Of a stretch of DNA of 64,000 bases, positions 27,504-36,397 are shown one piece after another. Origin of the DNA: Microbacterium protaetiae (GTDB lineage: Bacteria; Actinomycetota; Actinomycetes; Actinomycetales; Microbacteriaceae); the NCBI RefSeq assembly GCF_004135285.1, contig NZ_CP035494.1, forward strand, positions 3,726,484 to 3,790,483, given 5' to 3'. The first letter of the stretch is position 1; each line of letters starts with the position of its first letter. Made by a program: the position numbers and the translations under genes. The notes below the pieces were generated by a model that was given only the letters and a program-made list of their open reading frames with translations, was not told the origin of the DNA and did not search any database.

Positions 27504-28912
27504 GAGAACGATTCTCCCAGACGATCGCCGAGGAAACGCAGCCCCGCCGAGTTGGACGATTTGACCAGCACGCGATCACCGTCGCGCAGTTCGGTGAGCA
27601 GATAGTCGAAGGCCTCGTCGGCGGTCTCGAAGAACACGGCCTCGTCATCCCACGAGCCTTCGCCGACGGCCGCCAGGAACATGCGGCGCGCCTCGGAGCC
27701 GATCACCACGATGCGCTGGATGCGCAGCCGCACCGCCAGCTCGCCGATGCGGTCGTGCTCCTCGCCCGCATATTCGCCCAGCTCGCTCATCGCCCCCAGC
27801 ACCGCGACGGTGCGCTGGCCCGGTCCCGTGATCTGCGCCAGTGTGCGCAGCGCAGCCGCCATCGAGTCAGGGCTCGCGTTGTACGCGTCGTTGATGATGC
27901 GCACGCGATCGTTACCCAACGGCTGCATGCGCCAGCGTTCGGCGAGTTCGACGGTCTCCAGTCGCGTCAGTGCCCGCTCGGGGTCGACGCCCAGGGCCGC
28001 GGCCGCCGTCAGGGCCGCCATCGCGTTCCAGACGTGGTGGGCGCCCAGCACACGCAGGCGCAGCGGCAGGCGTGCCCCGTCGATGATGAGGGTGCAGCGC
28101 GTGCCGTCGGCATCGGTCTCGATGTCTTCGGCGCGCACATCGGCCGAGGCCACCGTGCCGAAGCGGCGCACCGACAGTCCACGTTCGTGGGCTATCGATG
28201 CCATGGCAGCCACGCGTGCGTCATCGGCGTTGAGCACGGCGATGCCCCCGGGCCGCAGCGCCTGCACGAGTTCGGCCTTGGCTTTCGCGGTACCCTCGAT
28301 GCCGCCGAATCCTCCGGCGTGGGCCAAGCCGACCATGAGCACGACGCCCACATCAGGCTCGACGAGCCCCGCAAGGTGCGCGATGGCGCCGGGGCCTGCA
28401 GCTCCGAACTCGCAGACAAGGTACTGCGTGGCATCCGTCACTCGCAGCATGGTCAGTGGCGCCCCCACCTCGTTGTTGAACGAGGCACGCGGGGCGATCG
28501 TCTCCCCCTCGTCCTGCAGAATGCGGGCGAGCAGGTTCTTGGTCGTGGTTTTGCCGTTCGACCCGGTGATGCCGACGATCTTCAGGCGGCCCGCCGCACG
28601 CACCCGCGCGACGACCTCACGGGCCAGGTCGGCCAAGGCCCGCACGACATCAGTGACGACGATCTGCGAGACCGGAACATCGACGACGTGCTCGACGATG
28701 GCCAGAGCCGCGCCGTTTTCGACCGCCGCACCCACGAACAGGTGGCCGTCGGTGGTCTCGCCAGGCTTGGCGATGAAGATCCCACCGGGTTCGATGAGCC
28801 GCGAGTCGGTGTCGACGACCCCCGACACGACGCTCTGGTCGGTGTCGGGTTCGGTGGTATGCAACTGGCCGCCCACGGCGTGGGCGATCTGGGCAAGAGT
28901 GAGAGCGATCAT
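27500..28912 (-). CDS. murF: UDP-MurNAc-tripeptide--D-Ala-D-Ala ligase
   Basis: 470-residue ligase adding D-Ala-D-Ala to complete the stem peptide. N-terminal uridine-binding domain (VDTDSRLIEPGGIFIAKPGE), ATP loop GITGSNGKTTTKNLLARIL, and INDAYNASPDSMAAALRTL, which is MurF-specific. It follows ftsI after 17 bp, the position where murE sits in most actinobacterial dcw clusters. Confidence 0.96.
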   Translation of the reverse strand: MIALTLAQIAHAVGGQLHTTEPDTDQSVVSGVVDTDSRLIEPGGIFIAKPGETTDGHLFVGAAVENGAALAIVEHVVDVPVSQIVVTDVVRALADLAREVVARVRAAGRLKIVGITGSNGKTTTKNLLARILQDEGETIAPRASFNNEVGAPLTMLRVTDATQYLVCEFGAAGPGAIAHLAGLVEPDVGVVLMVGLAHAGGFGGIEGTAKAKAELVQALRPGGIAVLNADDARVAAMASIAHERGLSVRRFGTVASADVRAEDIETDADGTRCTLIIDGARLPLRLRVLGAHHVWNAMAALTAAAALGVDPERALTRLETVELAERWRMQPLGNDRVRIINDAYNASPDSMAAALRTLAQITGPGQRTVAVLGAMSELGEYAGEEHDRIGELAVRLRIQRIVVIGSEARRMFLAAVGEGSWDDEAVFFETADEAFDYLLTELRDGDRVLVKSSNSAGLRFLGDRLGESFS

Positions 28913-28929
28913 GTCTGCGGTGCGGCGCG

Positions 28930-30711
28930 TCAGCCGAACTTCGGCAGCATCGTCGGCTTGGTGGTGGAGGGCATCACCCGATAGGTCTTCAGAACCTGGG
29001 TCATGGCCTTTACGAAGGTGGGCGCGTTGGCCGTAGACGACCTTACCTTAGTGGGCTCATCCAGCGTGACAGCGACCAGGTACTGGGGGTCGTCGGCGGG
29101 AGCGAAGCCGATCATGGTCGTGTAGTAGACGCCTGCCTTGTAATGCCCGTTCTCGGCGATCTGACCGGTACCGGTCTTGACCCCGATCCGGTAGCCGGGG
29201 ATCTTGACCATGTCGGCGTACGAGTTCGACTGCAGGGCGACGTTTTCGAAGACCTCGCGCATCTGGGCCGAGGTCTTCTCGCTGATCACTCGGGTCGCCT
29301 TCGGCAGCGTCGGGGTGACCACCGACCCGTCGGCGGCGGTGCACGAGTCGATGAGCTGGATCGGGTACTTCACTCCCCCGTCGATGAGCGCCTCATACGC
29401 GGTCAGCAGCTCGGGGACCGTCGTGGTCAGACCCTGACCGTACGCGGTGTCGTACCGCATCTGGTTGTCCCAGTCCTGGTACGGGTGCACGATGCCTTGC
29501 GTCTCGCCGGGAAAGCCGATGGCGCTGCCGTCGCCGATCCCGAACTTCTTCAGATAGTCGTATCGGGTCTCCAGTGTGGTGCGCTCGCTGAACACCGAGG
29601 CGCCGACGTTCGACGAGTCCATCAGCACGCCGGCGAGCGTATAGGTCGAGGTGCCGTGCGTGAAAGCGTCGTTGACGACCGCGCCGTTGGAGAAGTGCTT
29701 GATGTCGGGCACCTGAGCGGTCGAGGTCGGCGTCGCCGCCCCGGAATCTATCAGTGTCGCCGCCGTGATGCCTTTGAACGTCGAGCCCGGCTCGAACTGC
29801 GAGTTGAAGATGCGGCTGAACTGGTACGAACCGGTGGCGTTGAAATCGTTGGGGTCGACAGTGGGGTACTCGGCGGCGGCCTTGAGCTTGTGCGTGGTGA
29901 CATCGAGCACGCTGATGGTGGCGTACTTCGCCCCGGTCTCTTTCGTCGCCTGCTCGGCGAGTTGCTGCATGTACCACTGCAGATCCGAGTCGATGGTCAG
30001 CTTCAGGGTGCCGCCGTTCTGCGCGGGCTTCTCGGTCTCGGTGCCGGGGATGATCACACCGTCGCGGCCATTCTGGAAGGTCAGCGAGCCGTCGACGGGC
30101 GTCAGGCACGTGTTCTGCTGCTTCTCCAGGCCCGCCAGCGCAGTGCCGTCGCTGCCGACGAATCCGATGAGGTTGCCCGCGACAGCGCCGTTCGGGTAGG
30201 TCCGGGCCGCCTCGGGTGAGCACGACACATAGTCGGCACCCAACTCGGCGATCTGCCGATACTGTTCGGTCGACAGGCCGCTCTTCAGCGGCGCATACTG
30301 CGCGTCGGGGTTGGCCACCAGCGCGTCGGAGACGATGGCGCGCACCTCGTCGACGCTCTGCCCGGTGATCTCCGCGATCTTCGCCGAGATCTCGTTCCAC
30401 GTGACCTCGACCTCTTGGCCTCCGTCGGTGTGGCGGGTCAGCGTGCGCACGATGTTCGGGCTGAACTGGCAGGTGTAGCTGAGTGTTCCCACGGCCAACG
30501 GCGTGCCGTTCGCGTCGACGATCGAGCCACGGGTGCCGGCGAGCACCTGCGTGGTGCTCAGACCGTGCTCCATGGCGCGGTCGATGTTCTCCTTGGCGTT
30601 GACGACCTGGATGTCGACGAGCCTGATGACGAACGCGCACAGGATGATCAAGACGACGGAGAGGGCGACCACCGTGCGGCGGCGCGGACTGCGAGTGCTG
30701 CGTGTGGTCAT
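28930..30711 (-). CDS. ftsI: Septal transpeptidase FtsI (class B PBP)
   Basis: 593-residue class B penicillin-binding protein cross-linking septal peptidoglycan. One N-terminal membrane helix (about 13-33), PBP dimer domain, then the transpeptidase with active-site Ser310 in GSTFK, SSN (366-368) and KTGTG (512-516). It follows the FtsL-like gene after 4 bp. Length and motifs are complete. Confidence 0.97.
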   Translation of the reverse strand: MTTRSTRSPRRRTVVALSVVLIILCAFVIRLVDIQVVNAKENIDRAMEHGLSTTQVLAGTRGSIVDANGTPLAVGTLSYTCQFSPNIVRTLTRHTDGGQEVEVTWNEISAKIAEITGQSVDEVRAIVSDALVANPDAQYAPLKSGLSTEQYRQIAELGADYVSCSPEAARTYPNGAVAGNLIGFVGSDGTALAGLEKQQNTCLTPVDGSLTFQNGRDGVIIPGTETEKPAQNGGTLKLTIDSDLQWYMQQLAEQATKETGAKYATISVLDVTTHKLKAAAEYPTVDPNDFNATGSYQFSRIFNSQFEPGSTFKGITAATLIDSGAATPTSTAQVPDIKHFSNGAVVNDAFTHGTSTYTLAGVLMDSSNVGASVFSERTTLETRYDYLKKFGIGDGSAIGFPGETQGIVHPYQDWDNQMRYDTAYGQGLTTTVPELLTAYEALIDGGVKYPIQLIDSCTAADGSVVTPTLPKATRVISEKTSAQMREVFENVALQSNSYADMVKIPGYRIGVKTGTGQIAENGHYKAGVYYTTMIGFAPADDPQYLVAVTLDEPTKVRSSTANAPTFVKAMTQVLKTYRVMPSTTKPTMLPKFG

Positions 30712-30715
30712 GATC

Positions 30716-31303
30716 TCAGTGTGTGCGCACAGTGGGCAGGCCGTCGGTCACGGGCACGGGTGTCACGTTTTCCGTCGTGCTGGGCGTCGTGGCTGTGCTG
30801 CCGTCGATGGTGGCATCGGGGTCGGTGACCAACGGCGTGTCGGCGATGAGCTTGTTGGCGACGGTGCCCTTGCCGAGGCTGATCGCCGACTTCGACGACG
30901 CTGCCTTCTGCGCGCCCAGGATCTTGCCGTCGCTGAGTCGCAGATAGCTTGGCGACGTGTCGACCACCATGCCGAGTGCGGCGGCGTTGGAGGCGAGATA
31001 CTGCGGCGAGTTCAGCCCGGTCAGCTCGTCGCCCAGCACCTGCTTCTGCAGAGTCAACTCACGCTGCTGCGCGTTCAGGCGGGCCATCTCATACGAGCTC
31101 TGGGTGGTCATCACCGACAGCACCATCTGCGCTCCGACGATGGCCAGCGCCCCCGCGACGGCGACCAGTCCGTAGAGCAGGCGCGGCTTGGGGCGCCGAT
31201 CGGGCCGCTCGAGCGCGCGCAGCCGACGCTCGGTGGACGACGACGGTGCCGACGGTGCCGGAGGCGCCGCCAGGGGGCGGACGGTGGCGGTCGCGGTGCT
31301 CAT
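30716..31303 (-). CDS. FtsL-like septum protein
   Basis: 195-residue bitopic protein in the ftsL position. Proline/alanine-rich cytoplasmic segment (1-42), one membrane helix (about 43-65, [23 protein letters not shown]), a coiled-coil-like heptad region ([20 protein letters not shown] and on), then a Ser/Thr-rich tail. Sequence similarity to FtsL is always weak; assignment rests on topology and location. ATG overlaps the rsmH stop by 4 bp. Confidence 0.8.
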   Translation of the reverse strand: MSTATATVRPLAAPPAPSAPSSSTERRLRALERPDRRPKPRLLYGLVAVAGALAIVGAQMVLSVMTTQSSYEMARLNAQQRELTLQKQVLGDELTGLNSPQYLASNAAALGMVVDTSPSYLRLSDGKILGAQKAASSKSAISLGKGTVANKLIADTPLVTDPDATIDGSTATTPSTTENVTPVPVTDGLPTVRTH

Positions 31304-32265
31304 ACGATGTCCTTCGCTTCATCGGGGCGCACGCGCTCTGCGGCGCGCAGCCGCACGGGCGCGGCACGTCGGTTGCGTGCGCGCTCGTGGTCGGATGCTT
31401 GCTCGGCGCCCTTGACCAGCAGGCGAAAGCGGGGGGCGTGCTCGGCCAGTTCAACGGGCAGGCCCGCCGGGGCCGTGGAGGTGGATGCCGCAGCAAGAGC
31501 GCGCTTGACGATGCGGTCTTCGAGCGACTGATACGACAGCACGACGATGCGCCCGCCCACCCGCAGGGTGCGCAGGGCCGCCGGGATGGCGTGCTCGACG
31601 GCGACCAGTTCGGCGTTGACTTCGATGCGCAGCGCCTGGAACACCCGCTTGGCGGGGTGCCCCGCGCGCTGGGCCGCGGCTGGCGTGGCGTCGCTGAGAA
31701 TGCGCACCAGCTGACCCGACCGCTCGATCGACTCCCGGCCGCGCGCGGCGATGATGGCCCGCGCGTAGCGGCCGGCGAGCTTCTCTTCGCCGTAGCGTTC
31801 GAAGATGCGTCGAAGATCGCCTTCGCCGTACGTGGCCAGCACGTCGGCGGCGGTGATTCCGGCCGACTGATCCATCCGCATGTCCAGCGGGGCGTCTTGC
31901 GCATAGGCGAAGCCACGGTCTGCTTCGTCGAGCTGCAGCGACGAGACGCCCAGGTCGAAGAGCACCGCATCGACGCTGCCGCCCGAAGCTGCCACCGCGT
32001 CGGCGATCCCGTCGTAGACCGTGTGCACGAAGGTGACGCGATCCGCGAAGCGCGCCAGACGTTCTTCGGCGATGCGCAGCGCCTCGGTGTCGCGGTCCAG
32101 GCCGATCCCGTGCAGCCGCGGAAAGCGGTCGAGAAACGCCTCGGTGTGCCCGCCCATGCCCAGCGTCGCGTCGACGAGCACGGCGTCGTCGCGTTCGAGG
32201 GCGGGGCCGAGAAGTTCGAGACAGCGCTCGAGCAGAACCGGGGTGTGGATGTCGCGGATGTCCAT
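31300..32265 (-). CDS. rsmH: 16S rRNA (cytosine1402-N4)-methyltransferase
   Basis: 321-residue SAM-dependent methyltransferase (MraW) acting on the decoding centre of 16S rRNA. N-terminal [16 protein letters not shown] motif [15 protein letters not shown], and [20 protein letters not shown] are diagnostic. C-terminal basic tail. It follows mraZ across a 104-bp gap that folds into a long hairpin. Confidence 0.96.
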   Translation of the reverse strand: MDIRDIHTPVLLERCLELLGPALERDDAVLVDATLGMGGHTEAFLDRFPRLHGIGLDRDTEALRIAEERLARFADRVTFVHTVYDGIADAVAASGGSVDAVLFDLGVSSLQLDEADRGFAYAQDAPLDMRMDQSAGITAADVLATYGEGDLRRIFERYGEEKLAGRYARAIIAARGRESIERSGQLVRILSDATPAAAQRAGHPAKRVFQALRIEVNAELVAVEHAIPAALRTLRVGGRIVVLSYQSLEDRIVKRALAAASTSTAPAGLPVELAEHAPRFRLLVKGAEQASDHERARNRRAAPVRLRAAERVRPDEAKDIV

Positions 32266-32281
32266 CGTCGTCGTGCGGGGT

Positions 32282-32378
32282 CTGTTCCCGGATCCTGATC
32301 CCCATCCGCTCTGACCTGGCGCCGGGGAAGTGCGTCAGGGCGTGAGCGGCTGGGCATCACGAACCAGGATCAGAACAG
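32282..32378. repeat. Long imperfect hairpin filling the mraZ-rsmH gap
   Basis: Nested complementary arms: CTGTTC (32282-32287)/GAACAG (32373-32378); GATCCTG (32291-32297)/CAGGATC (32365-32371); CCGCTC (32306-32311)/GAGCGG (32344-32349); TGAC (32312-32315)/GTCA (32334-32337). The outer right arm covers the mraZ stop codon. No T-run follows, so it is more likely an attenuator or processing site than a simple terminator. Confidence 0.55.
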
Positions 32379-32801
32379 TCCCGGGATCACCTCCTGCTCC
32401 ATCTCGGCGTATGCGGTCTCGTTGCTCTCGGCGTAGGCGTTCCACGCGTCGGCGTCCCAGATCTCGGCATGGGCTCCCACACCGGTGACCACGAGCTCCT
32501 TCTGCAGACCGGCATAGGTGCGCAGCGGAACGGGAAGGGTGATGCGGTTCTGGCTGTCGGGCTTCTCGGCGCTGGCTCCGGAAAGGAACATGCGCAGAAA
32601 GTCACGGGCCTGCTTGTTTGTCAGGGGGGCCTCACGGATGCGCTCGTGGATGCGCTCGAACTCGTCGGTGGCGAAGACATAGAGGCAGCGCTCCTGACCG
32701 CGGGTGACCACCACGCCGGCTCCGAGGTCGTCGCGGAACTTGGCGGGCAGGATGACGCGGCCCTTGTCGTCGAGCTTCGGAGTGTGCGTTCCGAGCAACA
32801 T
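32370..32801 (-). CDS. mraZ: Transcriptional regulator MraZ
   Basis: 143-residue SpoVT-AbrB-type DNA-binding protein with two copies of the MraZ fold ([25 protein letters not shown] split at residues 1-25, and [17 protein letters not shown] about 85-101). First gene of the dcw operon, which it represses by binding repeats upstream of its own gene. Three such repeats are visible at 32843-32870. GGGGGG ribosome site before ATG. Confidence 0.96.
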   Translation of the reverse strand: MLLGTHTPKLDDKGRVILPAKFRDDLGAGVVVTRGQERCLYVFATDEFERIHERIREAPLTNKQARDFLRMFLSGASAEKPDSQNRITLPVPLRTYAGLQKELVVTGVGAHAEIWDADAWNAYAESNETAYAEMEQEVIPGLF

Positions 32802-32842
32802 CGCCGATCACCCCCCTTCGTCCGGCCCCCCGTGAGGTTTCA

Positions 32843-32870
32843 CGCCACTTTACTCCACTCTCCTCCACTT
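32843..32870 (-). promoter_or_regulatory. MraZ boxes upstream of mraZ
   Basis: On the minus strand AGTGG occurs three times with exact 10-bp periodicity (plus-strand CCACT at 32845-32849, 32855-32859, 32865-32869), as AGTGGCG, AGTGGAG, AGTGGAG. Known MraZ operators are three to four G-rich pentamers repeated every 10 bp in the mraZ promoter. The array is 44-68 bp before the mraZ ATG. Confidence 0.75.
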
Positions 32871-32938
32871 CACCACCACCACACCGTCGTTTCCCCCACC
32901 GACGCTCCCCCACGCCCTTCCGGCGCAGAAAACGGCAC

Positions 32939-32969
32939 AAAAAAAGACACCGACCCGAGGGTCGGTGTC
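32939..32969 (-). terminator. Rho-independent terminator of the DUF3040 gene
   Basis: Perfect arms GACACCGACCC (32946-32956) and GGGTCGGTGTC (32959-32969), followed on the minus strand by seven T (32939-32945). It lies 31 bp beyond the stop at 33000 and isolates that gene from mraZ. The strongest terminator in the window. Confidence 0.93.
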
Positions 32970-32999
32970 TGGTGTGCGCCCGGTGTACGTCCGGGCGGG

Positions 33000-33365
33000 T
33001 CAGCGTTCTTCTTGTCGGCGATCCCACCGGTCGTTCATGCGGTCCATGAATGACGGAGCGGGCTTGCCTGCTGCGGGCGCATCCGAGCGCTCTCGCTGCC
33101 CCCGGCTGCCTCGGGCCGGTGTGACCGCGAGCACGACTCCGCCGAGCATCAGCACGAAGCCGATCACCCCGACGAAGACGAGCGGAACGGCGACGCCGGC
33201 GATCAGGCCGCCGAGGCCGATCAGCACCAATACGCTGCCGTACACGATGTTGCGGTAGCTGAGGGCGCGGCCATCGCGCGACGCGTGCACGACATCGGCG
33301 TCGTTTTGCATGAGATGGCGTTCCATCTCGTCGAGCAGACGCTGCTCTTGTTCGGAGAGTGGCAT
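33000..33365 (-). CDS. DUF3040 membrane protein
   Basis: 121-residue actinobacterial protein. N-terminal motif MPLSEQEQRLLDEMERHL is characteristic of DUF3040; two membrane helices follow (IVYGSVLVLIGLGGLIAGVAV and FVGVIGFVLMLGGVVLAV). The C-terminus is basic. It is regularly found just upstream of mraZ in actinobacteria; function unknown. A TAGACT box about 40 bp upstream and a GAGGGGGA ribosome site indicate a leadered mRNA. Confidence 0.92.
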   Translation of the reverse strand: MPLSEQEQRLLDEMERHLMQNDADVVHASRDGRALSYRNIVYGSVLVLIGLGGLIAGVAVPLVFVGVIGFVLMLGGVVLAVTPARGSRGQRERSDAPAAGKPAPSFMDRMNDRWDRRQEER

Positions 33366-33419
33366 GCATCCCCCTCGGGTGAACTGGCTTCCCACAAGTC
33401 TACTCGTGGCTCTGCTCAC

Positions 33420-33425
33420 TAGGCT
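33420..33425 (+). promoter_or_regulatory. -10 box of the polyprenyl synthase (leaderless)
   Basis: TAGGCT followed by 6 nt and the GTG at 33432. Confidence 0.6.
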
Positions 33426-33431
33426 AGGCCC

Positions 33432-34529
33432 GTGGCATCCCTCGTCGACCCCGTTGCGGCCGTTTCCCAGCAAGTGGAAGACTTCTTCACGGCACAGCGC
33501 GAGCAGACGGCAGGTTACGGGCCCGAGGCGGCGCGGATGTTGGATGCCGCCGCCGCCGCCGTCGCCGGAGGCAAGCGCCTGCGCGCCCGTTTCTGCCTCA
33601 CCGGCTACCAGGCCGTCTCCGAGGTGTCAACCCCGCCGGTGAGCACGCCGGAGAGCGCCGTGATCGGCGCCGCCGCGGCCCTGGAGGTCTTCCATGCGGC
33701 AGCCCTCGTGCACGACGACATCATCGACAACTCCGACACGCGCCGTGGCCGCCCGTCGGCGCACCGGCGCATCGAGAACGCCCACCTCGACGCCGGATGG
33801 CGCGGAGATGCCGCCGCATTCGGACGGGCCGCCGGCATTCTGCTGGGCGACTTGCTCGTCGCCCTCAGCGACGATCTGCTCGAGACGGCCCTGAGCACCG
33901 CGCCCGACACGAGAGCGGCGGCAGCCCGCCGTCAATACGCCATGATGCGCCGCGACGTGACGATCGGTCAGTTCCTCGACATCGCCGAGGAGTCGGCACA
34001 CGTCACCGCCCCCGACACCGAGCATGCCGAGCGCGCGCTGCGGGTCGCGTCGTTGAAGTCGGCTCGGTACAGCGTCGAGCAGCCCCTGCTGATCGGCGCG
34101 CGCCTGGCCGGGGCCGACCAGTCGCAGCTTCGCGCCCTGGCGGAGTTCGGGCACCCGGTCGGGATGGCCTTCCAGCTGCGCGATGACGTGCTGGGGGTGT
34201 TCGGCGACGAACACGAGACCGGCAAGCCGGCCGGCGACGATCTTCGCGAGGGCAAGCGCACCGTGCTCATCGCGTACGCGCGCGAGGCACTCTCACCGGG
34301 CACGCGCCGCCTGATCGACGAACTCATCGGCGACGTCGACCTCGACGCCGGGCAGGTGGCCTCGTTGCAGCGCACCATTCAGGACACCGGCGCCCTCGAC
34401 CGCGTCGAAGACCTCATCGCCGGTTATGTGCGCACCGCCGACCGGGCCTTGGCCGGCGCCCGCCTGGGCAATGCAGCGGTCGGGCACCTGCGCGACCTCG
34501 CGCGGGCCGCAGCCCAGCGCACCTCGTGA
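33432..34529 (+). CDS. Polyprenyl diphosphate synthase
   Basis: 365-residue trans-prenyltransferase condensing isopentenyl diphosphate with allylic primers, for carotenoid, menaquinone or lipid-carrier precursors. First Asp-rich motif DDIID (95-99) with HRRI downstream; second as LRDDVLGVFGDEHETGK; GGKRLRARF near residue 47. Product chain length (GGPP versus longer) cannot be fixed from sequence alone. It stands alone without other isoprenoid genes. Confidence 0.93.
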   Translation: MASLVDPVAAVSQQVEDFFTAQREQTAGYGPEAARMLDAAAAAVAGGKRLRARFCLTGYQAVSEVSTPPVSTPESAVIGAAAALEVFHAAALVHDDIIDNSDTRRGRPSAHRRIENAHLDAGWRGDAAAFGRAAGILLGDLLVALSDDLLETALSTAPDTRAAAARRQYAMMRRDVTIGQFLDIAEESAHVTAPDTEHAERALRVASLKSARYSVEQPLLIGARLAGADQSQLRALAEFGHPVGMAFQLRDDVLGVFGDEHETGKPAGDDLREGKRTVLIAYAREALSPGTRRLIDELIGDVDLDAGQVASLQRTIQDTGALDRVEDLIAGYVRTADRALAGARLGNAAVGHLRDLARAAAQRTS

Positions 34530-34533
34530 GAGA

Positions 34534-34884
34534 TCAGGCCAGGGCGCGGGCCACCCTGCGCACCTCGCTCTTGCGCCCCTGACGCAGAGCCTCGATCGGC
34601 GGCATCCCGATGGAATCCTCGGGTGCGAAAAGCCAATCGATCGACTCGTCGTCGGTGAAGCCCACGTCGTGCAAGACGAAAAGGGTGCCGCGCAGCGACG
34701 AGAGGATCTCACCGTCGACGAAGAACACCGAGGGAACCGTGAGCGGCCCCTGCCGGCGCGTCGCGACGAGTTGACGATCGTCGAGCATGCTGCGCACGCG
34801 CCCGACAGACTCGCCGAGAAGTTCGGCGACCTCGGGCAGCGACAGCCATTCGGTCGAAGCGGATGCTGCATTCTCACCGGTCAC
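34534..34884 (-). CDS. Rv2175c-like DNA-binding protein
   Basis: 116 residues: an N-terminal winged-helix/excisionase-like HTH (WLSLPEVAELLGESVGRVRSM) and the conserved C-terminal Rv2175c domain (FVLHDVGFTDDESIDWLFAPED). In mycobacteria Rv2175c is a DNA-binding substrate of a Ser/Thr kinase; a PknB-like kinase is encoded 1.5 kb away. GTG start, no Shine-Dalgarno; a TAGTTG box lies only 4 nt upstream. Convergent with the polyprenyl synthase, 4 bp apart. Confidence 0.85.
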   Translation of the reverse strand: MTGENAASASTEWLSLPEVAELLGESVGRVRSMLDDRQLVATRRQGPLTVPSVFFVDGEILSSLRGTLFVLHDVGFTDDESIDWLFAPEDSIGMPPIEALRQGRKSEVRRVARALA

Positions 34885-34951
34885 CAGGCAACTATCTCAT
34901 GCTCACGAGCGCGTTGCGATCACGTCCTCGTCCTGCCGCCGAGGCACAGGA

Positions 34952-34994
34952 GTCACATCAGTAACAGAATCCACATGTTTATCACACGTTGACA
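34952..34994 (+). promoter_or_regulatory. Candidate MtrA-like direct repeat and -35 of the LysM gene
   Basis: GTCACA (34952-34957) and GTAACA (34961-34966) form a 9-bp-spaced direct repeat of the kind bound by the actinobacterial response regulator MtrA, which controls many wall hydrolase genes. TTGACA (34989-34994) follows. No convincing -10 is visible and the binding assignment is inference. Confidence 0.3.
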
Positions 34995-35043
34995 GAAATG
35001 CTCATCCGTGACACGGTTTGATGGTCACCGAGGGGGGAAACTC

Positions 35044-36354
35044 GTGCCAGATTCGCACAGCGCCATTCGTCGTACCACCACCGCAGCGCTGCCGGCGGCC
35101 ATCGCCGGCTCGCTCGCTCTGTCGCTGGCCGGCGCACCCGCTGCGCACGCCGCCGACACCGGCGCTGAGCGGTCGCGGCAGCCGCAGGCGCCGGCGACGC
35201 CGCACCTGGTGCCGCAGGCTGTCGGCGTGACGATCGTCTCGGGCTTCGACGCCGCGCTTGCCGCCACCCTGGCTCCCGCGGCCGACATCGTCGCCGCGGC
35301 CAAGAAGAACCCGACCACGCACAAGATCGTGCGCGGCGATACCATCAGCGCCATCGCTGCGCGGTACGGCCTGCGCACCGCCGACCTGCTCGCGTGGAAC
35401 GGTCTGGGCTGGTCGACGGTCATCTACCCCGGCCAGACGATCCGACTCACCGCCCCCTCGGGGGCGGCCAAGACGACGACGGCCTCCGAGAAGGCCCCCA
35501 CACCCGCGACCACCACAAAGGTGACATCCTCGGCGAGCTATACGGTGCGCTCCGGCGACACCGTGGGGGCCATCGCACGCGCCCATGGGCTGTCCACGCA
35601 GGCTGTGCTCAATGCCAACAAACTGCGCTGGTCGTCGATCATCTACCCCGGGCAGAAGCTCGTCATCCCCGGCAAAGCTGCGCCGGCTGCGGCATCCGCC
35701 AAGAGCAGCACGGCCCCCAGCACGAAGAAGTCGGCGACCACGCCGGCGACCAAGACGCAGTCCACGTCATCGGGCGGCACGGTGCTGCCCGGTCAGACCT
35801 ACACCGTGACCGCGGGCGACACGATGTCGGCGATCGCTGCCAAGCACGGCGTGAGCGTGGCCGCACTGCTCAAGGCGAACGGAATGGACTTCAGCTCGAT
35901 CATCTACCCGGGCCAGAAGGTCACGATCCCCACCAGCGGCATTCCGGGGCTGACCACCGAGCAGGCGGCCAACGCGCGCCTGATCGTGCGCATCGGTCGT
36001 GCTCTGGGTGTCTCCAACCGCGGCATCGCCATAGCGCTGGGCACGGCGATGCAGGAATCGGGGCTGCGCAATCTCGATTACGGCGACCGCGACTCGCTCG
36101 GGCTGTTCCAACAGCGCCCGAGCACCGGCTGGGGCACCGAGGCACAGGTGCGCGACGCCGAGCGGGCCACCCGGGCGTTCTTCGGTGGCCCGTCCGACCC
36201 CAATGGCACCGTCACCCGCGGGCTGCTGGATATTCCGGGCTGGGAGAAGATGAGCTTCGCCGATGCGGCGCAGGCCGTGCAGATCTCGGCGTACCCCACT
36301 CGCTACGCACAGTGGGAGAAGCCCGCGTACGCGTGGCTCGCCGCGATCAAGTGA
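35044..36354 (+). CDS. Secreted triple-LysM protein with lysozyme-like C-terminus
   Basis: 436 residues. A signal peptide (about 1-36, ending APAAHA) precedes three LysM peptidoglycan-binding modules (about 93-136, 163-207, 245-290), each ending IYPGQ and joined by Ala/Thr/Ser/Lys linkers. The C-terminal domain (about 300-436) carries GIAIALGTAMQESGLRNLDYGDRDSLGLFQQRPS in two halves: an ExSG...GLFQ pattern typical of lysozyme-like or transglycosylase-like wall enzymes. GTG 35044 is chosen for its GAGGGGGGA ribosome site. Likely a wall-remodelling hydrolase. Confidence 0.88.
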   Translation: MPDSHSAIRRTTTAALPAAIAGSLALSLAGAPAAHAADTGAERSRQPQAPATPHLVPQAVGVTIVSGFDAALAATLAPAADIVAAAKKNPTTHKIVRGDTISAIAARYGLRTADLLAWNGLGWSTVIYPGQTIRLTAPSGAAKTTTASEKAPTPATTTKVTSSASYTVRSGDTVGAIARAHGLSTQAVLNANKLRWSSIIYPGQKLVIPGKAAPAAASAKSSTAPSTKKSATTPATKTQSTSSGGTVLPGQTYTVTAGDTMSAIAAKHGVSVAALLKANGMDFSSIIYPGQKVTIPTSGIPGLTTEQAANARLIVRIGRALGVSNRGIAIALGTAMQESGLRNLDYGDRDSLGLFQQRPSTGWGTEAQVRDAERATRAFFGGPSDPNGTVTRGLLDIPGWEKMSFADAAQAVQISAYPTRYAQWEKPAYAWLAAIK

Positions 36355-36385
36355 GCCGCTGCCCGGGGTCGCGCCGGCTTCTCCG

Positions 36386-36391
36386 TAGACT
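36386..36391 (+). promoter_or_regulatory. -10 box of the PknB-like kinase (leaderless)
   Basis: TAGACT followed by 6 nt and the GTG at 36398. Confidence 0.65.
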
Positions 36392-36397
36392 TCCAGG

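Noticed and set aside
30716..31303. An unrelated hypothetical protein instead of FtsL
   Set aside because: One helix, coiled coil and position between rsmH and ftsI match FtsL; no alternative fits better.
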